In this document: positions 46,430-57,297 of the stretch, in pieces
How the letters are laid out: each line of letters begins with the position of its first letter
How positions within the stretch are numbered: the stretch's first letter is position 1
Assembly: GCF_024323335.1 (NCBI RefSeq)
Contig: NC_066581.1
Coordinates: 434,080,136-434,144,135, forward strand
Reading direction: 5' to 3'
Length of the DNA stretch: 64,000 nucleotides
Origin: Lathyrus oleraceus
Taxonomy: Eukaryota > Streptophyta > Magnoliopsida > Fabales > Fabaceae
The notes under the pieces: generated by a model
Seen by the model: only the letters and a program-made list of their open reading frames with translations
Told to the model about the DNA's origin: nothing
Databases searched by the model: none
Made by a program: the position numbers and the translations under genes

Positions 46430-49400
46430 ACTGCCCCTGTTTAAGGACATTCTAACTGAGGAGGTGAAGGTTAAAATCTTCATATCGACTCAGTAGAATG
46501 GGCTTAAATAACAACATATAGAAATAAATTTTGGTCCCTAAGAGACCTCGTGATGCTTATGATATGAATGTCAGAAGCAAATCCTGTGTGGGGAAATATT
46601 GCCACAAAGGAAAAGAAATCAGAGAGACCGAAGGTCCGCAAGAGCATAAAGCATTCCATAAGGAAAACTCATTGGGGGAGATAGAAACTCTGAGGGGATA
46701 AAAAGGGTTATGCGTAGGCCAGGCTACGACTTAAAAATGGCTGGGAGACTAGAGGAATTCCTTGAAAATGGAAGGACTCAGACGGGGAAACAAAACATCT
46801 GCAGGGGAAACAAGTAGATCAGGATGAAACTGACATACTTGAATCATGCAGGAAAAATGACTTCACTAATGAAACACACACTCAACTCAACTGGAGAAGA
46901 AATAAACTTCAACACAGGAGGAGCAGAAATCTATTATCCACTACCTGTTACTGGGTAAGGAGATAATAAAGATCTGACAGAGAGGACACCTGTCATCGAT
47001 TAGGATGAACATATCAAGGATGGCTCACTGGGAATCTCCACCAGGAGGGAGTATTCATTACATGTTACTGGGTAAGAATAACCTTGCTGGGGGAAAACTG
47101 CAAAAATAGGATTTACAACTACCGGTTACTAGGCAGAAGGCCAAAGATGAGAATACCCGTCACTTGTTAAAGTGAACATATCAAGGATACACTCAAAGGA
47201 AAGAAAATCTGTCATCGATTAAGATGAACATATCAAGGATAGACGTGCCTGAGGATGTTAAGGAGGATATACATCATCGGTTAAGATGAACATATCAAGG
47301 ATAAACTCACTAAACAAAAAGTAGGAATTACTTCTATTGAATGCTGGATAGAAAACCATCAAAGAGAAAATCCGTCATCGGTTAGGATGAACATATCAAG
47401 GATAAACTCACTAAACAAAAAGTAGGAATTACTTCTATCGAATGATGGATAGAAAACCATCAAAGAGAAAATCTGTCATCGCTTAGGATGAACATATCAA
47501 GGATAGACTCTGTGAGGAAGAAATAGGAATTACATCTATCAGTTGCTGGATAGAATACCACAAGAGAGAGAGAGTCCTTCATCGGTTAGGATGAACATAT
47601 CAAGGATTAACTCTGCAAAGGGGAGAAAAGGCAGGATTTACAACTACCAGTTACTGGGTAGAAGACCGTAAAGAGAATGAAATCCGTCATTGGTTAGGAT
47701 GAACATATCAAGGATTAACCCTCTGGGGAATAAAATAGGGATTATAACTACCTTTTTATTGGGTAGAATACCAAAGATGAGAGTATCCGTCATCAGTTAA
47801 GATAAACATAACAAGGATAAACTCCAAAAGGGGAAGAACATATCCGTCATCGGTTAGGATGAACATATCAAGGATATACTTCTTGGGGAATCACAAAAAA
47901 TGAATCCATTGGGGACTCCACCGAGGAGAAAACAGGGGTACTTTTGTCGGGTATTGGGCAAGAAGTAGCAAACTGCAAACTAAGAAGGATAATACCAGTT
48001 ACTGGGTAATAAACTCTTAGGGGACCCAAAGAAACTATCTAGATAAGAGCTAGAAAGAAACGGTCAATAAAGACTCAACCCAATGAGGATATAACTCAAG
48101 GAGAGTGGCTCCATCCAGATTATCAACTGGGGAGGAAACTGGAGCAATAATCATCCACGAGGAAATAACTCAGTGGGGATAAGGGAAAGGTTAAAGTCTT
48201 ACTGCTTAAAGGGTTGACACTCTACAATTGAGGGAGGACAGACACCAAACTCATATGGGGATAAAATACCGCCATAACTGAGAATAAGAATCACAGGAAG
48301 GAATTAAACGCTGTGAACATGTAGTTATGAAATCATGAAATCATATGAGTTTATATATGTATATGATGATTATGCTGACAAAACGATCGCAAAGGATACA
48401 AAGGTGTCACAATTTTGATTCATCGGTACAATTCTCGGTCAATCCACAAGAGAGAGAGACAAATGCCGGAGAAAAGAGAGATCAACATCCCAAAGGCTCA
48501 AACCTAGCTGGGGAAGGAGGAGATCTATTGAGAAAAACGTTATCGAGTCTGCAAGGAATTTTAGGTCAACACCATATCAAATGGGAGACAACCCTGTAGA
48601 GGAACAAGCTTGAAAATTTTCTCAGAAACCAAGAGTAAACTCTGACTGGGAGCGAATTTGATGGTGATTAGCGAGGAAACCAAAGTTCTACTGCAACCAC
48701 ACGATCTGCTAAGGATACCAACCTTACTCCACTGGAAATAAAATTGGCTGGGTAACAAACACAAACTCCGCTGGGAAATTGAATTGACTTAGGGATTACG
48801 AAGAATCAAATGCTTGGGGAGAACCATCTGTGCTCAACACTTATGGCTTATTCCTTTTGAACTGCTCTTGACATTCCTTTTTTTATTGCTTTAAAATTCA
48901 TGCTTTTATATGTTTTAAAAAATGATTTTGATTTTAAACTTTTTAATTTCGAAAATGATCATAATAAAATTTAAAACTATTTGGCTGAAGTAAACGAGAG
49001 TGGAAACAATTGGATAAAATCTCAACTTTATTTAAGGGAATGGTAGTCTGTAAATGACAAGACTCCATAGATTTTTACAAAGTTGAAAATGGTAATTTAC
49101 ATGGAAAAAGCTTATATTGAATACAAATGATCACTAATCCTTCTACCAACTCTTGACATCCACTGTGCTTTTGGCCGCCAATGGGGATGATGAATCATTG
49201 TCAACCCTTGTGCTCAACAAAGTTTTTACAATACTGAAGATCAGTAGGATGCAGTTACTTGCCATAATCCCAATTTTTTGCATAAATATCCCCATGGTGG
49301 GGTACTCAATTTATCAGGATGGTTCCTTCTGTTTTATGTCTCTAACTTTTGCCTGGACCACCCTTTCGGGTTTTCAATCCACCGAGACACACCTTTTTGC

Positions 49401-49448
49401 CTAAGCCGCCCTTTCCGATTTTCAACTTAGCGAGCAGTTCTTTCCTTT
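46430..49448 (-). other. Host Ogre 3'UTR: polypurine tract, hairpin array, stem-loops
   Basis: The polypurine tract (sense AAACAGGGGCAGT) lies at 46430-46442. Between about 46940 and 48010 some ten copies of a TCATC-GGTTAG-GATGA hairpin followed by ACATATCAAGGA alternate with CTACC-AGTTACTG-GGTAG-type hairpins, roughly every 50-60 bases. Unique sequence follows, then an AT-rich tract (48840-49030) and three stem-loops next to the integrase stop. No coding signal was seen. Confidence 0.8.
49282..49430 (-). other. Three tandem stem-loops after integrase (host Ogre)
   Basis: Arms, in plus coordinates: ATAAAT 49282-49287 with ATTTAT 49309-49314 (inner CCCC 49290-49293 with GGGG 49299-49302); TGGA 49354-49357 with TCCA 49378-49381; CTAAG 49401-49405 with CTTAG 49426-49430. 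The first stem differs in sequence from the other two Ogres yet still pairs. Confidence 0.6.
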
Positions 49449-49997
49449 TTAGGCGAAGTATTTCTTGACTGCATCTGTGTTCACATGACGAGTGAACTCT
49501 TCACCATCCATAGTTGTAAGAATCAAAGCACCGCCTGAAAAGGCTCTCTTAACAACATATGGGCCTTCATAATTAGGAGTCCATTTGCCCCTAGCATCTG
49601 GTTTACAAGATAAAATCTTCTTGAGCACAAGGTCACCTTCCCTGAACACGCGAGGTCTTACCTTCTTGTCAAAAGCTTTCTTCATCCTTTGCTGATATAA
49701 CTGACCATGACACATGGCAATCAGTCTCTTCTCCTCTATTAAATTCAACTGATCATAATTGGTCTGACACCATTCGACCTCAGTCAACTTGGCTTCAATG
49801 AGCACACGCAACGAAGGAATCTCAACCTCTACGGGGAGCACTGCTTCCATACCATATACAAGAGAGAAAGGGGTTTCCCATGTGGAAGTGCAGATGGATG
49901 AACGATACCCGTGCAAAGCAAATGGGAGCATCTCATGCCAATCCTTATATGTCACAACCATCTTCTAAATGATCTTCTTGATGTTCTTATTCGCAGC
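49449..49997 (-). pseudogene. Host Ogre integrase, C-terminal half
   Basis: Sense reading continues directly from the catalytic-core half at 61612. Seen are HEMLPFALHGYRS, the linker TPFSLVYGMEAVLPVEVEIPSLRVL, and a C-terminal SH3-like domain with FREGDLVLKKIL, GKWTPNYEGPYVV and a DAVKKYFA end at 49449. One nonsense codon (Gln to TAG) lies near 49968, a few codons after the insertion point. It is otherwise open for 170 codons. The nested Ogre separates it from the DDE active site. Confidence 0.9.
49993..49997. repeat. Target-site duplication of nested Ogre, left copy
   Basis: GCAGC before the LTR end at 49998. The right copy is GCAGC at 61612-61616. Confidence 0.9.
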
Positions 49998-51562
49998 TGT
50001 AGCGGGGTATTCGTTACCATTAGAGATATTGACTAAATCCAAGGTAAATCATACAAGTCGAGTCGCCACTGCACTTCTATTTATCCAAAGGAATGGTTAG
50101 AAAGCGAACAAAAACCTAAAAGTTTTATCGAATCAAAAACTAGTAAAAATGTCAGAGATCTGGGTAAGGGGGTTGGTTATGCAATGGGAAGGTGTTAGGC
50201 ACCCAAAACATCCTAGGTACTCCTAGGGAGCCCTTTTCACATTTGTTGTAAGGTTGTTGTTTTTTTTTTTGTAAAAATTTATTTGTGCAAACATGATTGA
50301 AAGGATGAGAAAAGAATATACAAATTTATTTACATTTTGTGTTTGCATGGATGAACCCATTGCCTACGTACCATCTTAAAAAAAGATTAGGATCAAAACC
50401 TCGTAGTTCGGGGTAAAAAAAATCAAAAAAAAGTTGGTGAATCGATTGGTCCAAAAATCTTAAGGTCTTTTGTTATCAAAGGGAGAAAACTCAACCTAAA
50501 ACCACAAATCCATCATGTGAGGATAACTTCAACATGCTAGTGAGGGGTTAACCCTATAATAAGCATGGAAGACTCATTGTCCATCACTAAGGATAAAGAT
50601 GAGTATTATATCTACCTCAAGGATAATTCAAACCTAATAGCTAATGGTTATAAAAAAAGGGTTGGATTAAGAAGGTGGCCATTTAAACCACAAAAAGTAT
50701 TTGAATGGGTTATATTTACCAATTAAAAGTATTTACAAAAATATGGTTAAATATTGAAAACAAAAGTTATTGTTTGCACAAAAAGTTTTGGCTTGGGTTA
50801 GAATGGGGAAAAAAAGAAGGGTTAAATTTCTAAACATACAAGAGACAAGGGAAAAGAAAATAAAACCACATTAGGAGTTCCCCTCTTAAGATCATATTGA
50901 TGATCCAAGTAGCTCCCATCCTTTGGAATAAGCAGTCACAAACAAATATCTCAAGCCATTAAGCACAGGTAATCGGAATAAACCTCCAGGGGGTATCCCA
51001 CAAATAAAGTGGAACACCAGGCCATCTCTGCAAGAGTCATGTCCCTCACAAAAAAACTCAACAAACAGGTTAGAGAAAAAAAATAGGGTAATTAAGGGTT
51101 GCCCCCAAATCAAAATGTAACCACATGAATCATGCCATTAAAATTCACAAAAAAACTCACAAAAAGCAACCAAGGGTAGGAGACCTAAACCTCCTGTCAA
51201 ACACATGCATCAAAAGGGTATCAAATTCACCCGTAATACCTCATACCCTCAGATGATTCAAATTAAGAGCATAAAATTATGGGGATAAGGCAAACCTAAT
51301 TGGAGAGCTTGATTGAAATTGAGTTGCACCCGTGAGGTTTACAAAACAATCTTTAGGGTTTATGTGAGGCAGAGGTGATTCTGTGCAGTTGAGTTCCCTT
51401 CAGGGTTTGGAGGCTGCTCTGAGTTCTCTGTTAGCTCTTCTCTCACTTTCTTTTTCCTGCCAGGGTAATAGGAATGACATGTCCTTTTGTTTCACTGAAA
51501 CTCTGAATTTATAACTGGTTTTTGTGGACCTGTGGGCTCAAATGAGAGAGGCCCAAGTCCAA

Positions 51563-51705
51563 TTTTTTTTTTGTTATATTTTATTTATTTATTTATTTTT
51601 ATTTTTTTTCGTTTTTTTTTCTTTTTTTTTCGTTTTTTTTTTGTTTTTTTGTTTTTTTTTAATTTAATTTAATTTAATTTAATTTTTTCTATTTTTTTTT
51701 TTTAG
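51563..51705. repeat. Poly-T and TTTA low-complexity tract
   Basis: T-rich simple sequence in the nested Ogre LTR, matched by a shorter tract at about 61328-61431 in the other LTR. Length differs between the two copies. Confidence 0.9.
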
Positions 51706-51744
51706 TAAACAAAAGTAAGAGAAACAATGATGTATAATTCAAGC

Positions 51745-51758
51745 ATGCTTGGTGATCT
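51745..51758 (-). promoter_or_regulatory. U3 half of candidate cyclisation element (nested Ogre)
   Basis: Sense AGATCACCAAGCAT, 125 nt from the LTR start. The 5' LTR copy is at 61473-61486. It pairs over 14 nt with the leader block at 59499-59512. The terminal pair is A-T here but G-C in the other subfamilies. Confidence 0.5.
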
Positions 51759-52640
51759 CAACCCAATCACAAGGAGTCCCACCCAAAGGCAAAGGGAACC
51801 AAGATGCTCATGATCCTTGAGGCTATGCAAATGCAATGTTATGATGCCATGAGGGATCTTAGGGTCAAAATTAGGGTCTTACAGATGCCCTTATTTAAGG
51901 TCATTCTAGCCGGAGAAGTGAAAGTTAAAATCTTCGTCTCGACGAGGTAGAATGGGCTTAAATAATAACAAAGAGACAAATTTTGGTCCCTAAGAGACCT
52001 CATGATGCAGATGTATGTATGCAAATAGTAGGAACTCTGCGGGGATATGTGTCCACAAAGAAGAAAAGACATCCGGAGAAACTGACAATCCATATGAGAA
52101 ATACACTCAATGGGACAGATACTCTGGGGACTCTTATGGGGATAGGAGAGGGAATAAAATGCGTGAGCAGGTCACGACTCAATGCTTGGGGAAAAGAATT
52201 CCAAAGGGAAAATATCCAATGGAAAGACCCGAGCTGACTATAAGGTGCATGTATTGGGGAATATGCCAATACAGCAAAAACTATCCACAACGGATACTTC
52301 GGATAAAAATCCGGATGAAAACAATCCATTAAGGGACTTCTCTAGGGATGCCTAAAAGGACACTCCTGGGGAAGCAGCGGGACGAGGTATTACCGGTTAC
52401 TGGGTAATAAGCTCAAGGAGACATGTAATCTGATCGCCGATATGAGGGTGAGATACAACATGCTCGGGAAGAATGAATATCTAAGACCGGTATAAGGGTG
52501 AGAGATATCAATCAACCAAATCATCTGAGGAAGACCTAAAAAGGTATATCGCAACTCAGGAAAATCTGACTCCACAGAAGATAAAAAGTCATAATAGGGA
52601 GCAGAGAGGAGGGAACACCAGGGATACCGGTTACTGGGCA

Positions 52641-53250
52641 TATAATAGGTGACCAAATAAGGCGTGAATTGGGGAATATTCCCAAAACACTTATCATCCA
52701 AAAGAGGGCTAAAAGCAAACTCGATGATAGGATGGATATTTGACTCCGTAAAGGGGGTACGAATCTTACTCGACTGGGGAAGAACAAAAGCTTCGACCAA
52801 AGAGTGCATGAGATATACTATCTATTACCGTCAGAACATAGATAATATACTCGCATGGAGGATCATCCACAACCGGTTACTGGGTTAATAAAGGATAAAT
52901 CGACTGAAAAGAAAAGGCATCGGGATACCAAAACTAGGTATATAATGATGACCAATCAAGGCGTGAATTGGGGAATATTCCCAAAACACTCATCATCCAA
53001 AAAAGAGGGCAAAAAGCAAACTCGATTATGGGATGGACATTCGACTCCGAAAAGGGGGTACGAATCTTACTCAACTGGGGAAGAACAAAAGGCTTCGACC
53101 AAAGAGTGCATGAAGTATACTATCTATTACCGTCAGAACCTAGATAATATACTCGCATGGACGATTATCCACGACCAGTTACTGGGTTAATAAAGGATAA
53201 ATCGACCGAAAAGAAAAGGCATCGGGATACCGAAACTAGGTATATAATGA
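52641..53250. repeat. 300-bp direct duplication
   Basis: Two copies of a unit containing GGCGTGAATTGGGGAATATT (52661 and 52960), with the opening TATAAT block recurring a third time at 53243. The copies differ at a handful of positions, so the duplication is older than the LTR 113-bp repeat or was inherited from a parent element. Confidence 0.9.
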
Positions 53251-54910
53251 TGACCAATTCAGGGGAGGAACAATCGTTACTAATAACAACAAGATAGACG
53301 AGAGATGACCCGCTGGGGGTAAATTGCGTAATTAGAGCAATTATCCAAGAGATATATCACCGGTTACTGGGTGGTATACTAAAAAATTAAGGAATGTCAA
53401 TATCGAATTTTGTATAAAGATAACCAACAAGGAGGGAATTACATCTACCGGTATGAGGGTAGAGAACCACAAAAGAGAGTACCCGTCATCGGTTAGGATG
53501 AACAACAATCAAGGTTTAACTCTGCATGGGGACAAAATGGGGTTTACAACTACCGGTTACTGGGTAGTAGACCACAGAAATATGACTTACAACTACCGGT
53601 ATGAGGGTAGAGAACCACAGACTCCGCCGGGATAATAATTACTAATTATTGAGCGATTATTCATTTACCATGGGGAAACAGGAAAAAAGTCTCAAGAGAC
53701 CGATCTAGGATCAAACTAGATAGGCATACCAAATCAAGACTTGTCCCGGTGAGGATATAACTCAATGGGGAAAACCATCCCAATATATGTGTCGGGAAGG
53801 AACAAAAACAATTGACATCCACGAGGATATGACCCGGTGGGGAATATGGAAGAAAGGATAGACGCTTTCTGCTTATGGAGCTGACTTCATATGGAGAGAT
53901 CAGACACACACGTCTGCTTGGGGAAGTATATCACCAAATAGCAAGAGACAACAAGCAACGATATATGGCAAAGAATGCAACATGAATACCTGAATGTTAT
54001 AATTATGCATGAATATGCGTGGTTTATGTATGATGTATGCTGCCAGACAGACATATCTAACACAACCAGGTCCATGAATTAACCACCCGGTACTACATCT
54101 CAAGAGAGAAAGCCAAGTTCATCGGAGAGTATCCAATCTGCTGGGGATCAGAGATACCAGGATGCAAAGAACTCTGCAAGGGATGAATCATCAATCATTC
54201 CAGCTGGGGGCGAGAGTTATCACAGACAAGGTCCACCACACTAACAACTCTGTTGGGGAATCTATCAGAGGAGATAAAGGATTTATCGGGATCAACCACC
54301 AAATACCGCTCTTGCCCAAACAGATCCAAGCTGCTGAGGAAGAAAGATTGCTACTCTTCTGAAGGGAAGAAAAGTGACTCTCAACAAACAATCCACTTGG
54401 TAGGATAAACCACAAGAGGTTCCGGAGGGAGGAGATACAGTCATGCCAGGAATATGGACAAAAATCTTACCTTGTTGGGGATCGTACCACTCTTGGGAGA
54501 GCACTGAGGATCTCCTAAGTATCCTTTCGTCATTGTGAAGGTTCACTTTGTTTAAAAGAAAATTATAAAAAATTTGATCGTTTAAAACAATGATATTTTC
54601 TTAATCAAAACATGCAAAACATTTGTTGAATAGAAACAGATAAGAGTGCCAATAATTGGATAAAAGGCTCAAATTTATTTGATAGAATGGTAGTCTGCGA
54701 ATGGCAAGACTCCATAGATCTTTACAAATTTGAAATTGGTGATATATATTGGAAAAGGGCTACATTGAACATAATGACCATTTCTCCACCAATTCTGAAT
54801 CCGATGTATTTGAAGCCTTGGCTGATAATGAGCAAGGATCTCTGACGAACGACAGTTGTAGAACAAAGTCTTGTCAGGATGTAGTTACTTGCCAAATCCC
54901 TAATTTTTGC

Positions 54911-55070
54911 CTAGATTACCCCAGGATGAGGTACTCAATCTAGCGGAATACATATATCATTATTATATATTTTTTGTGTCTCTAACTTTTGCCTGGACCG
55001 CCCTTTCGGGTTTTCAATCCACCGAGACGCTCATTTTTGCCTAAGCCGCCCTTTCGGGTTTTCAACTTAG
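54911..55070 (-). other. Three tandem stem-loops after integrase (nested Ogre)
   Basis: Arms, in plus coordinates: CTAGATT 54911-54917 with AATCTAG 54937-54943; TGGA 54994-54997 with TCCA 55018-55021; CTAAG 55041-55045 with CTTAG 55066-55070. Each unit is preceded by TTTTGCC and has TCAA before its second arm. On the sense strand the inner part of units two and three is CCC-GAAA-GGG, a GNRA-type tetraloop hairpin. Confidence 0.65.
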
Positions 55071-55096
55071 CGAGCTATTCAGTTTTTTTATTTTTT

Positions 55097-55499
55097 TTAG
55101 GCAAAGTATTTCTTGACTGCATCTGAATTCATAAGACGAGTGAAATCCTCCCCATCCATAGTTGTAAGTATCAAAGCACCGCCTGAAAAGGCTCTCTTAA
55201 CAACATATGGACCTTCATAGTTTGGAGTCTACTTGCCCCTGGAATCGGGCGCGAAAGACAAAACTTTATTGAGCACAAGGTCACCTTCTCGGAACACACA
55301 AGGCTTGACCTTCTTATCAAAATCTTTCTTCATCCTCTGCTGATATAACTGACCGTGGCACATGGCAGTCAATCTCTTTTCTTCTATCAAGTTCAGCTGG
55401 TCATAACGACTTTGAACCCATTCAACATCAGTCAACTTGGCCTCCATCAAGACTCTCATTGATGGGATTTCCACCTCTACTGGGAGTACAACCTCCGAT
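55097..55499 (-). pseudogene. Nested Ogre integrase C-terminal fragment
   Basis: Retains only VVLPVEVEIPSMRVLMEAKL, the helical NLIEEKRLTAMCHGQLYQQRMKK segment and the SH3-like FREGDLVLNKVL, ending KKYFA with a stop at 55097. One nonsense codon at 55229 replaces the Trp of GKWTPNYEGP. It is joined at about 55497 to the RT frame in a different phase, so zinc-binding and DDE domains are absent. Confidence 0.9.
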
Positions 55500-56246
55500 C
55501 TTGATTAGCGATCATATCGTCAACGTACACCTCAATCTCCTTATGCATCATGTCATGGAACAAGGTAGTCATAGCTCGTTGATACGTGGCTCTGGCGTTC
55601 TTCAAACCGAAGGGCATCACTCGATAACATAATGTTCCCCAAGGTGTGATGAATGTTGTCTTCTCCATATCCTCGGGTGCCATCTTAATCTGATTATATC
55701 CGGAAAATCCATCCATAAATGAGAAGACTTTGAATTTAGCTGTATTGTTTACCAACATATCAATATGTGGTAGAGGGAAATCATCTTTCGGACTAGCTTT
55801 ATTCAAGTCTCTATAGTCCACACACATCCGGAATTTTCCATCTTTCTTAGGCACGGGCACAATATTGGCCACCCATTGATGATATGTAGAAGTCACCAGG
55901 AACCCCGCATCAATTTGCTTCTGAACTTCTTCTTTGATCTTCACTGCCATATTAGGATGAGTTCTTCTGAGCTTCTGCTTTAAAGGCATGCACTCAGGCT
56001 TTATAGGTAGGAAATGTTGCACCATCTCGTAACAACTTAATCAACCCCTTCTTAATAGATTCTTCCAGAAGTGCCCCAATCTTTACCTCTCGCACACAAT
56101 CTTCAGACCCCAAGTTGATTGTTTCCAGTAGACGGGTGATCTCATCAGGAATCTCTTCAACATCATCTTCCTCTGCCTCAAATACAGGGAATTCAAAATT
56201 GGGAGATGGTGTTGGGTCATTATGTTCAATGGGTCTAGAAATCAAC
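55500..56246 (-). pseudogene. Nested Ogre RT fragment
   Basis: Starts at the putative splice acceptor with LISRPIEHNDPTPSPNFEFPVFEAEEDD, then RT fingers and palm (KQKLRRTHPNMAVKIKEEV, KKDGKFRMCVDYRDLNKASPKDDFPLPHIDML, FITPWGTLCYRVMPFGLKNA) to an intact YVDD motif, where it ends abruptly at the integrase junction. About 18 codons are missing between LLRD and VQHFLP near 56010, causing a frame change. Thumb, both RNase H domains and integrase core are deleted. Confidence 0.88.
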
Positions 56247-56252
56247 CTGCAT
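56247..56252 (-). other. Candidate intron 3' splice site (nested Ogre)
   Basis: Sense ATGCAG followed by GTTGATTTCTAG, the same position as the Ogre-A acceptor (836-831). About 250 bases of AT-rich sequence up to 56500 would be intron. Confidence 0.45.
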
Positions 56253-56506
56253 AATGATTTTTGGATATGAAAAGCTTTAGAATTCAAACAAGGCAAATCA
56301 TTATGCAGATGAAAAGATTGATTTTATTCTTATTTAGGGTTTTATGAGATCACCAATTTCATGCAAAAAGAAAAAAGGGAAAATAATTGGGAAAAACAAA
56401 CATTTAACATGAATTTATTGAATGAAAATATCATTGTACTTATGCGCCAACAATGTCATTACTCCTCCTTTTGGCATGGGAGCAAGGTTTTTAAACAAAG
56501 TGATCA

Positions 56507-57079
56507 TTATGTTGACTTATGGACAACTATTGGAATATCCACAGCGACCCAATTGTTGCAGACCCCTCTAGGGACGATGAAATTGCCTGAATCCTCTACA
56601 TCTTCTTCTAAAACGGCAACAACCTCCTCATCTAGACCAGTGTGGATGAAACCTCCACTCTTGAATAAACCTTGCTTGTTGAAAGTACCAGAAGAAAATC
56701 CTATGCCAGCCCGGGATTCGTTGTCTTCTAACTCAATCATTTTTCATAAACCAGTGGTTGCACCACGCTCAATGGCCAACTTTGCATCTTTGTAGGAAGC
56801 AAATGAAGGAGTTCTCTTCTCAATAGGCTCAACTATAGATAAAGCTTAGAAAGGAGTTCCAATTTCAACCTCAGCATCTACATAAGAGATGGAAGACAAA
56901 TGGCTAACCAGGAGAGCCCTTTCTCCCCCTATCACCACCAGCTTCTTGTTCTTCACAAATTTCAGTTTCTGGTGTAGGGTGGACGTCACGGCGCCTGCCT
57001 CGTAGATCCATGGTCTTGAAATATTGGCTCTAGTGTAGTACCGGTGAGTCAGCTTGTCTTCAAAATAAATGAAGGACAC
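56507..57079 (-). pseudogene. Nested Ogre gag-protease deletion fusion
   Basis: Opens with a gag-start-like THRYYTRAN and passes directly into the segment after the protease (RPWIYEAGAVTSTLHQKLKFVKNKKLVVIGGE), so nearly all gag and the protease active site are deleted. The C-terminal part is MIELEDNESRAGIGFSSG...FVIP-like sequence. Both parts are in the same frame, separated by one nonsense codon at 56846 (Gln, CAA to TAA). About 220 non-coding bases lie between it and ORF1. Confidence 0.8.
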
Positions 57080-57297
57080 AGAGTTAGACCACAGGGCAAG
57101 GGACCGGAAACAAAACCTGTTTATGCATATGATTTGTTTTTTATTTCAAAGGAACTTTAGAGTTTTATTTGCAAATTCTGAAAATATTAAGCATTTTATC
57201 ACATATGGAAATATCTCATCAAATAATATCAGGGAAAAGAAGTGCAGCATCGTCAATCATATACAAGAGAAAAGGAAAATAATCGTCCTATGGATCC

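Larger units (their letters stand above)
49998..51883 (-). repeat. Nested Ogre 3' LTR (1886 bp)
   Basis: TGTAGCGGGG at 49998 to GGTCTTACA at 51883 on the plus strand. Compared with the 5' LTR it lacks about 80 bp near 50748 and has a longer poly-T/TTTA tract at 51563-51705. The U3 cyclisation block is at 51745-51758. Confidence 0.9.
51884..55096 (-). other. Nested Ogre 3'UTR with hairpin array
   Basis: Begins at the LTR with a weak polypurine tract (sense AATAAGGGCATC). Hairpins with a GGTTACTG or GGTATGAG loop recur from 52388 to about 53610. A 300-bp unit is duplicated at 52641-53250. Downstream blocks resemble the host Ogre 3'UTR. Stem-loops are at 54911-55070. The short ORFs in this stretch are chance. 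Confidence 0.75.

Noticed and set aside
46990..47900. Regular short repeats with unique spacers, superficially CRISPR-like
   Set aside because: Plant DNA, degenerate units, variable spacing, no cas genes, and a clear place inside an Ogre 3'UTR.
56361..56795. 144-codon plus-strand ORF
   Set aside because: Antisense of the gag-protease remnant, whose minus-strand frame matches other Ogres.
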